64,000 nt of DNA from Galbula dea (lineage: Eukaryota; Chordata; Aves; Piciformes; Galbulidae). Position numbers and translations under genes: made by a program. Below are positions 55,801-64,000 of the stretch, piece by piece. Within the stretch, counting starts at the first letter, position 1; every line of letters starts with the position of its first letter. The stretch lies in NCBI GenBank assembly GCA_013399015.1, contig VWZX01006705.1, positions 698,397 through 762,396 of the forward strand, read 5' to 3'. Under the pieces are notes generated by a model. The model was not told the origin of the DNA and did no database searches. It saw only the letters and a list, made by a program, of their open reading frames with translations.

Positions 55801-58800
55801 TGTGATGTTCCAATTAACTGATTAATTAAAATAAAAGCCAAAGAATTGAAAATGCTTTACATAAATCCTTGAAGAGAGCCATGGTTTGAATGAATACAGG
55901 AATCCTCCTAGTTCATCCAAAAAAGAGTGCAAGCCCCAATCAGCTCAGAAAATACTGAAAAATTAAGACACAATCTACTCTGTGGTTGACAGAAGACTTT
56001 GACATACTCCAGGTGCCTCTCTAAAGCTGGAACCTGTTAAAAAAATATATAGGAATAAAAGAGAAAGAAGGGTTTTGGATAAAAGCCAAAAAAGCTCCCA
56101 GAAATGTGTAGATGAGCACAGGTGCTTCTTTTGCAAAGAAAGCAGAAATGAAACTCGATGTCTAACAAGGGATTTCTAAATCCTAGCAATCCAGATCACA
56201 GGAAGACACCTTGAATAGTTAAAGCAATTAAAATTTTAACCTCAATGGAATGTTGTCATGCTGTGGCCTGTGCCAGTACTACAGACAGACCTCTGCCTAG
56301 CAGCTGCTTCACAATTACTTCGATGCCTACTTTTGTATGATGGCAGAGTCATAGACTTGAAAGAAAGTAGATATCAGATTGTTTTAGAGTAAGTGAGTAA
56401 GTACTTGGTTATTTGATGTTAAATCTGAAGCTGTGATCCCAAAACAACCCACAGCTACCTAACCTGCAACGGTACCACTTGGAAAGATGGTCAGATCCGT
56501 TGTGCTGGCCACAGACCCCACAGAAATAAGATCTTCCTGCTTGAAGGAAGTACCTGGCTTCTCTTTTCTGCAGTGCCCTTCCTCTTTTCCCCCACAACTC
56601 AAAAATGTTCTTTCTTCGGTCAGGTGACCTCAAACCATTTGTTAAACATCTGTGTTCAGTATCAGCAACACTTGCCCCTTTCGCAATTAGTAACCTTTTA
56701 TTTTTGCTTTTTAAGAGCTGGCCATGTGTCTGAAAGCAAATCTGACAGTCTTCTGTATTGTTCTGCTCATCCACAACTTACACACTCGAGTTATTTGGGG
56801 AAACAATAAAAGATCGTCATTCAGGTCTTCAGTTATTCAGCTGAGGCCTGAATATTCAGAATCCCCTCGTTTTGCTGAGAATTGTTCTATTTTAGCTCTG
56901 CTGTAGTAAATGCTTTGAAATGGTAATACTCACCCTTACTGGTACACCAGCTTCAAAGGCTGAATTCAAATCCCAAACAGGGTCATCATTATCCTGTATC
57001 CCTCACATCCCCAGAGAAAACACTCTGCTCCTGTGCATCTTTGAAATGTTAATTGTTTAACTACTAAAGCTCCCACACCTTGTTAAAAAAAAGGAGCTAT
57101 AAATCTCAACCTCTAAAATTTAGCAATGAAACAATTTCTGATTATTTAAATTAGGGCTTTTCTAGAGGTTCAGGTGACTGGTTGGAAGGTCAGATTCAGC
57201 TTATCACGTCCAAGAAATAAAGGCAATGCCACCAGAAATGCACGGAGGGCAAAGATGCTACTAAGAGGGACCTGGACAGGCTGGAGACCTGGACTGACAG
57301 TAATCTCATGAAGCTCAACAAAGGCAAATGCGAAGTCCTCTGCCTGAATGGACTAACCTCATGCACCAAGGCAGACTATGGGCAGCTGGCTAGAAACCTG
57401 CTTTGCAGAAAAGAACCTAGAGGTCTTAGTGGACACCAAGATGAACATGAGCCAGCAATGTGACCACGTGGCAAAGGTCACCTGCAAACCAGGCTGTATT
57501 AGTAAAAGCACAGAGAAAGAGTCAACCCTTCTGTTCAGCAGTTGTGGGACTGCATATCAAGTACTGACTTCCAGCTGGGCCTTCTCCAGTACAAAAAAGT
57601 CATTGACATGCTGGAGCAAGTTCAGCAGCATGGAACCAGAGCAATCAGAGGCTGCAGCATGACATGCATAGCAAAAGGATGAAAGTCAGCAGACACAAGT
57701 TACAGCAAGAGAGATTCTGATCAGAGAGATGAGGAAAACACATTTACTGTGAGAGTGGTCAAATGTTGGACCTGGCTGCATAGAAAGGTTGTGGAATCTC
57801 CATCCTCAGAGCTATTCAAGTGGATGGGACACAGCTCAACATAGCTTTGAACCTGGTCCTGTTCTGCATGGTGTGGTTGGACCCTGTGACCTCCAGAGGT
57901 CATTTCCAAACTAAGCTATTATAAATAGATTAAAAAATATTTTATAATTATTGCTGTGAAAAGTCAGAAAATAGATTCTTTAAATTCTATAAATAGAGCA
58001 TGGACTATATTTATAACATACACCCTTCTTTTCCTTTAAAAAACCAACCAACCAAACCCAAAACCACAAAACCAAAACCTCAGGCAGGCCAGTGGATGAC
58101 AGCTGTGTCCCTACTATTGTTCCATAACTCAACAGACATGACAGTCAAATTTAATTCCCTCCTCCACACTACTGGGTGCAGGTTGGTCTTACCTCCTCAG
58201 TTTCATTAGGTAAAGACCTATCTCTGATGCAACAAATATTACATTTCCTAGGCTAAAAGTACAGTGAAAGTAGAAGATATCTAAAATTTTGCAATCAAAG
58301 CTCTCACTGTAACATATCCTTCTTTAAAAGGTTGGGGGAAAAAAGAAGGGATCTCATACTTACATTTCTGGGACACAGTTTGCACTGGAAAATCTCTTTT
58401 ATACAGGAAGTAAGATGACAATGAAGTCTCCTGGTTAATCCATCAAAATTCCTGCAGGCTAAGATAACAACTTCCTGAGGATGAGTTTCCAACCACCTTA
58501 ACACTTCCCACAGAATATCCTACATGACAGAGACATGGCAACTTAGAAAATCATCTCTGCTATGCAGAGGAAAGGACATCAAATGAGCAGAGCATTGATG
58601 GTGGGGTAGACTCACATCACAATAATGAAAACCAGGGCAGGGTTCTGGAGGATGACCATCTGACTGCCCACAGTGTGGTCCAAAGAGATGCACCCCAGGA
58701 AAACCTACTGTCTGCAGGTCTGCTGGTTTGCTCTGGATGTGATTCTAGCACACTGCATCTAACAGCTTTGTATGTTGAGAATATCCAGGAATCTCCTACT

Positions 58801-61209
58801 GCCTAGAGGCAGCTTAGCAGTGAACCTATCTCCCCACACTTCTTTAAGGTGACAAACAACATATTAGTGGTAAACTCGAAACCAGGGAGGAGTCCTGGTC
58901 TTGCTTAAACCTAACAGGACTCATTTTCCCATTTATTAGGGGAAATAACAACCTTTTGAAGACCACATATAATTAGCAGGGTAGTCAGACACTGCATCTG
59001 TTCACATGAGCACAGCAATCACCTTGGAATCTGAACACATGAAGGGTTCATACTCACGAGCTTGAAAGTGAAGTTTAGCCAGGGAGTCTACAAATGAAAA
59101 GCTGCATTAGCTGGCTGTGCCTGGCTGGCCAGGTGTCAGCAAACAGAGGATGTAAACTGCTCCACAGTGACAGTGAACATGCAAAGAACAACTCACAGTA
59201 GTTTCTTCACAGCAGCTAACAGTAATTTGATCATGGGCTCCAGACATGAGTCTCTCTGTCTTTCAATTAAATATTTCCCTCCAAAAAAACCCCTGTTTCT
59301 GTGATTTTATTAGGCTTTTAATACCTTCTATTTAATAACCTCTCTCCTTATCAGGGAAATAGGATTGCCCTGGGTAGCATCCTGGAACAACACAAGATAA
59401 ACCCCAGAAACACCAGGCACTTGGTAGGGACTGGGCCATGGAGGGCAAGGCACAGCAGCTCTGGTTTGAGGATGAGAAATTGATTGATGCTGCAGTCTCA
59501 CCTGCAACTGCTGAAACTAAGTTCCAGCCCCACTGTTTTTCTCTAGTTTGAAGTCCTCACATTATGAAAGCAAATAACCTACTCAAAGAACCTTGGGCCA
59601 GCATTTTTAGATTATGATGGCTCTGAAATCAAAGCAGCAGCACTGGTTTTATAGCTATCCCAAAGGCAAGGACAATACCTGTACAGTAACTGTTGTGTAA
59701 ACCATATGCACGAAGTACAAATCCATAGATGGATCATTGGCCTTGTGGGCAATCCTGAAATCCAGGTACCTAACCCCGGCCTCAAGTTGCTCTGTCACAG
59801 TCAGTTCCTGGAAGGCAAAACAGAAGATAAAGGTCCTGAGAGCTTGGATGAGATCTGTTTCTTTAGTTTAGACAGCTGCAAAGAAGTGAACAAAGTTAGC
59901 CCTATGATATTTTTCACAGGTCTTTCATCTTTAAAATGGCACAACATGGCACCAAGTTCCAACTTTGAAGTAGTTTATTCTCCGACGAGGGTTTCCAATT
60001 TCCCTACAGCATATGCTGCAGGTACAGATTAAATTAGTTTCAGACCTCTGCTGTTGAGTTCTGAAAATTAAAGATCCATTAACCTGTACCTAAATGCACA
60101 ATAGCTCTTCACAAGACTATTCATATGAACAAAACTTGCAGGATCAGCACCTTAGAAATGCTGTATTTATTTTATTAGATCAAAGACTTTACCATGGTTG
60201 TCTCTGTGGAGCTCACTCATCCTCAGCAGAAGGAAAAAACCAAAAATAGAAGGAAGTACTGGCTATTGTTCTTTTTCAAGATAAGGGCTCTTTAAAAGTT
60301 TGAATTAACCTGTAGAAACACTACAAAACAGAGGTTTTCCTCTATTTTCACTTCCCTCACACCTCTTCTACTGGATTTGAGGGCTGAATGGAACAGGTGA
60401 TAAAGCTGAGTTTCTGGGGCAAAAAGCCCCAAATGACATGTCTCTTCTGTGTATCAAGGCTCTCTTTAGGTAAGAAAACAGAGTCACTTTAATTAAATAC
60501 ACTTCAACACTCATTTGTCTCATTCAACCTGCTAGGGACAACACTTGTCAGATGGCCAGCTGATCTCAGCTGACCAAAGGGATGTCCCATACCATATGAC
60601 ATCATGCTCACCACATAAATCTGGGGGAAGAAAGAGGAAGAGGGAGATGTTCAGAGTGATGGCATTTGTCTTCCCAAACAACCTTTATGTGTGATGGAGC
60701 CCTGCTTTCCTGGAGATGGCTGAACACCTGCCTGCTAGTGGGAAGTAGTGAATGAATTCCTCATTTTGCTTTGCTTGTGGGTACAGATTTTGCTTTACCC
60801 ATTAAATTGTCTTCATCTCAATGCACGAGTTTTCTCATTTTTACTCTTCTGATTCTCTTCCCCATTCCACTGGGAAAGAGTGAGCCAGAGGCTGGGTGGG
60901 GCTTGGTTGGAAGCTGGCATTAAACCACAATACCAAGCAGTATCTCCTGAGAGCGCAGATTTCTGGGCAGCAGGTTGTTCCTTCCTTATGCACAGGAGAC
61001 CATGACCACTCGGCACTGGAGCACAAGATTTGACTTTCCCCAGGCATGATGAGAACACTAGACAACAGTTACCTGTGTTGTAGACCACTTCATGATAACA
61101 GGGTGCACAATGCAGGGTATGCACTCATTTAAAAACTTCACCACTTTGGACTCATTGCCACTAACAGCAGAGTTTTCATCCAAGCAGTAGGTCATAGTGT
61201 CATGACTCC
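52512..61209 (-). CDS. PLCXD1: PLCXD1, PI-PLC X-domain protein (partial, last 5 coding exons)
   Basis: Member of the PLCXD family, which carries only the catalytic X domain of phosphoinositide-specific phospholipase C. Coding exons: 61073-61209, 59679-59807, 58364-58519, 54814-54997 and 52512-52819; 914 nt, about 304 codons including stop (human 323 residues). Colinear landmarks: SHDTMTYCL with the first conserved His; AGVRYLDFRIAH; FVHMVYTT with the second conserved His; HPQEVVILACRNFDGL; QVIVSYE; PYWWGN; RSGRP; and NIIAGDF(I/V)G near the C-terminus. Phases close throughout. The first coding exon (ending in a phase 1 Gly codon) was not found up to 64,000. The C-terminus is about 20 residues longer than in human. 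Tail to tail with GTPBP6, as in human PAR1. Confidence 0.95.
53757..53757. other. Ambiguous base N (contig join)
   Basis: Single N; the 310 bp on its left are repeated on its right at an offset of 311. Confidence 0.98.
54148..54148. other. Ambiguous base N (contig join)
   Basis: Single N; the 281 bp on its left are repeated on its right at an offset of 282. Confidence 0.98.
54814..54997 (-). CDS. PLCXD1: PLCXD1 penultimate coding exon
   Basis: 184 nt encoding VVPTLRTLWQHGHQVIVSYE..., ...LWPTIPYWWGNKTATRALIR and ...YLERMKRSGRP. Matches human VPTLRQLW...QVIVSYED...PYWWGN...ALIRYLExMKxxGRPG. The donor is CCAG|gtaggc. Confidence 0.97.
54998..58363. other. PLCXD1 intron with CR1
   Basis: 3.4 kb intron. 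Contains the CR1 copy at 57,230-57,915; the remainder shows no recognised element. Confidence 0.7.
57230..57915 (+). repeat. CR1 LINE, 3' part (plus orientation)
   Basis: Reads gagggacctggacaggctgg, gctcaacaaaggcaaatgcg, ctggagcaagttcagcagca and gtggttggaccctgtgacct, in CR1 ORF2 to 3'-end order. More degraded than the 34.8 kb copy; the open frames in it are relics. Confidence 0.88.
58364..58519 (-). CDS. PLCXD1: PLCXD1 coding exon
   Basis: 156 nt, phase 0 to 0, encoding DILWEVLRWLETHPQEVVIL..., ACRNFDGLTRRLHCHLT... and ...IFQCKLCPRN. Matches human WLExHPxEVVILACRNFEGL...LCPR. The donor is AGAAAT|gtaagt. Confidence 0.97.
59679..59807 (-). CDS. PLCXD1: PLCXD1 coding exon (second conserved His)
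   Basis: 129 nt, phase 0 to 0, encoding ELTVTEQLEAGVRYLDFRIA... and ...LYFVHMVYTTVTVQ. AGVRYLDxRIA and (F/V)VHxVY are X-domain signatures. The acceptor is ttgccttccag. Confidence 0.97.
61073..61209 (-). CDS. PLCXD1: PLCXD1 coding exon (first conserved His)
   Basis: 137 nt encoding SHDTMTYCLDENSAVSGNES... and ...IPCIVHPVIMKWSTTQ after a split Gly codon. SHDT/S is the X-domain active-site loop. The acceptor is attctacag and the donor ACACAG|gtaact. Confidence 0.97.
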
Positions 61210-64000
61210 CTGTAGAATACAAAAACAAAGGTCAATTCTTAACCACTCAAGAGCACAGCACATGGTTCCACTGTGCACACACCTGACATGCTACCCCATC
61301 TCCAAATCACACACCTGAACCCCCTGCCAGCCTGTGTAGTTATGGCAAAAGGTGGGCTCTTCTACAGAGGTTGCTCACCTGACATTAATAAGCTTACTGT
61401 GAAATCCTCATGAAGGGAAGGCATCAAAACTTTCCAGTAAAGCAGACCCCATCTAAATTACACATTGTTGTCAGCCTCAAACCACAACAAAATGGCCTGT
61501 TCCAACTAGCATCTTCCACTGAAATGAGTGTGATGTGAAAACCCACTTTTGTCAGGGGATAAATAGCTGGAGGCTGACTTCATCTAGAATTTGTCCTGTT
61601 ATCCAAGCGCAGGATTTCATACTCAAATCCCATCTTCTCTGCACAGGAAAATGAGACTGAAAGCAGAAGTTTCTTACACATCTGACTGAACCAACTCCTG
61701 ACTTGGCACATTAAGCATTTACAACTTAAATATCTGGTAAAAGTGCCCTTCTGAACTACACACAACATAAGAGGTGGGCACTTGATGGTTTCAGAGGCAA
61801 ACCCAAGTCTACGTTTACATGTGACAGATGAACGAGATCCACCTTTTATGGCCTTCAAAAATCACCTGACTCTTTCCAGCACAGGGAATTACAGAGGGGC
61901 AGGCTAAGCATCAGAGCCAAGTACAGCCTGCCCAAAATATTTGACTTCTTTGAAGTCTTAATAAATCTGACATGACTTTTTCATCACATTTAGATGAAAC
62001 TCTGTTGCAATTCACAATTTCTTCAGGACAGGTAACCAGTCATTTTGCCAGCCTTTTCTGTTTCATTATTTCTTCTCATACTGTAAAGTGTCAATAAGAA
62101 AAGCTAACAACTCAGTGAAGTGACTTGCTAGGAACTTTACATAGCAAGGAATCTGCATATCTTTTTGGTTTTGAAGTCTTCTGTCAAACAAATTATTCCC
62201 TGGTGCTAGGATCTGCCTTCTCAAATGGTCTTACTGCTGCCAATGGCAACATTTCTAGTAGCCAAAGAAAATGGACAAGATTGCGTTTGAAATACAGGAA
62301 CTTCTTTGAAACTCTCAACAATAGTTCAGTGTCTCATTCCATTTTTGCACCTTTGAAAATCTGATTTCTGTCTATTTCCTGCTTTAAACACCCAAACCAA
62401 GCTCACCGCAGATGGAAGATTGGTAACAAGAGTATGCAATCAAAGAAGTTTGCCTTACAAGATGCAAGAGTCAAACCATTAAATATTGATGGCCCAAATC
62501 CAAGCCTGAGAGAACTGAACTGGATTCCATCAATGGGTGTTGCATCTCCTGATGCCAATCTGCAAACAGATAGCAGCCTTTCATTTAGGAGTCTCTGTGT
62601 GATGGCAGTGAGTTACAGTAATGCAATGAAGATGGGTATCTCCATGATACAAGAAGTATGATGCAAAGACAGTGAGCCTGCACTAAACCAGATAGCATCA
62701 GAGCTTGAAGTAATATCTTCCCAGCAGCACTATGCTGAACCTGGTGCAAACACAACACTAATTACTGAGACCTTGTCATGCTTTCAGAAGGCACTCTCAC
62801 GTTTCCTGCATGCCTTGTTGTCTTCTCTACCCAAGATAAGCCTCCACTTCCAAACTGGGCTTCCCCCAGTCATTGCTCCCTCTGAAAACCTGCTAGAGCT
62901 GTCTTGACCTGATTGGTCCTGATCTGCTTTTGTGCTGACCTAGGTTAAAGCAGTTTTGTATGTCAGCTGGACAGCCACCAAAATCTTCCAAGGCTCTATA
63001 AAAGCCTTCCAATGTTTGCTGAAATAGGCTTGTCTTCAACTATTCCTTTTCTGTGCTTGTTCTCCATGCAGGCATATTAAAAGAACAACAAACATTCAGA
63101 AGAATAACACGGTCACCCTCAGGAAAAGAGGCAGGAAGTCAAAGGCACACATCAGCAGGCTCTCAGCCTTCTACAATGTCCAAGCAACACCACTGTGAAA
63201 GTTTTTTAGCAACAGCATAGTTCCTTTTTATCAAAAAACCCACTGAGCATGCTACTGATTTCTTGAAGGATTTCTGCAAGAGGAAAAAAAAACAAACCCC
63301 AAAACCAAAAGAGGGGAGGAAGGAGAATATTACCTTCTTTCTTCTGTCATGAGATAGATACTTATTTTCTTCTCTTGATTGCTAAATAAGAAACTAGGTT
63401 CTCCCATAACTTCTTTGGACAGAATGGGAAAAAAAAACCAAGAAACTTCAAGACAGCAGAGAGAAGCAATAATATGACTAAAGAAAGGATAATGATACCT
63501 AGGTCTGATGGTAGCACCACTGAGGACACCAGCTACAGCACAGCTGTATTTACCCATAAAAGGTTAAGTCCAGTTTTTGTAAGCAGGGTCATGCAGAAAA
63601 GTCAGACTATGCATTAAAAAAAAAAGTTAATTCAAAGTCTCCATTCTCCTTTTTTATACCTTCACAGTCACTTTTAAAAAGTACCAAGAAACAAATCACA
63701 GGGTAAAATGTTACTTCTCTTCTTCTGGAACCATTTTCTTATGTAGACAGTGACAGGAATGAATTAGCAAAATCTCATCACTGCCCAGAGAAGCAAATGC
63801 TCAGATTATTAATCCTGATCTGACAAGATGATGCACACAGACTGAAAAAAGTCCCTCTTTCTTTCCTTAAAAAATACAATAAAATAAACCAAAATGAAAT
63901 CCTTTTCTCCCCCTCCCCTTTAACAAACCGCAGCCCCTACACACTAGAAGTGTTCATATGCAGACACACATCACAAATCCTCCCCTCAGCCCTTCTCCCA
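61210..64000. other. PLCXD1 5' intron
   Basis: 2.8 kb searched on the minus strand for an exon ending in ...SIPG with a phase 1 donor; none was seen. No repeat family was recognised here. A/T homopolymers occur near 63,280 and 63,615. Confidence 0.6.

Noticed and set aside
57378..57662. 94-codon plus-strand open frame
   Set aside because: Lies within the degraded CR1 copy at 57,230-57,915.
63330..63557. 75-codon minus-strand frame starting MGKYSCAVAG as the PLCXD1 first exon
   Set aside because: It lacks the LWDVPLxxLSIPG motif expected before SHDTMTYCL and has no phase 1 donor.
1..64000. CRISPR arrays, operons, prophage or plasmid features
   Set aside because: Split genes, CR1 repeats and CpG-island promoter show this is vertebrate nuclear DNA; no regular spacer-repeat pattern was seen.

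Overview
This window is vertebrate nuclear DNA and almost certainly avian. Its introns are large, its genes are split by consensus GT-AG introns, and its interspersed repeats are CR1 LINE 3' ends (the TCATAGAATCATAGAAT / GGTTGGAAGGGACCT motif), the hallmark repeat of birds and reptiles. No bacterial-type gene organisation, CRISPR array, tRNA or rRNA was seen.

Three protein-coding genes can be rebuilt exon by exon with consistent splice phases. (1) On the minus strand, about 104 to 40,650, lies a cohesin STAG/SA subunit that most resembles STAG3, the meiotic member. Twenty-two coding exons are assigned (2,549 nt, about 849 codons). A non-coding first exon probably lies in the CpG island. The C-terminal third runs off the left edge, and the start codon exon was not found. 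(2) On the plus strand, 40,834-49,964, lies a complete ten-exon GTPBP6 gene (532 codons), a mitochondrial HflX-type GTPase. (3) On the minus strand, 61,209 down to 52,512, lie the last five coding exons of PLCXD1, a PI-PLC X-domain protein. Its first coding exon lies beyond position 64,000.

The STAG3-like gene and GTPBP6 are head to head across a CpG island (about 40,050-41,290), which is probably a bidirectional promoter. GTPBP6 and PLCXD1 are tail to tail, with predicted poly(A) signals only about 160 bp apart. PLCXD1 next to GTPBP6 is also the order in human PAR1, where the other neighbour of GTPBP6 is PPP2R3B. A STAG gene in that place is therefore notable.

Between exons the window holds introns, UTRs and CR1 fragments. 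Non-gene signals that stand out are: an apparently perfect 75-bp inverted repeat with a 37-bp loop in a STAG3-like intron (22,965-23,151); a CR1 region at 53,376-54,480 that contains two single-N joins flanked by identical 310-bp and 281-bp repeats, which looks like an assembly error; a 56-bp direct repeat pair in the PLCXD1 3' UTR; a 13/3/13 perfect hairpin in a GTPBP6 intron; and a 391-codon open frame across the shared promoter.

All assignments rest on reading translations and splice sites by eye against remembered family sequences; no search was run.
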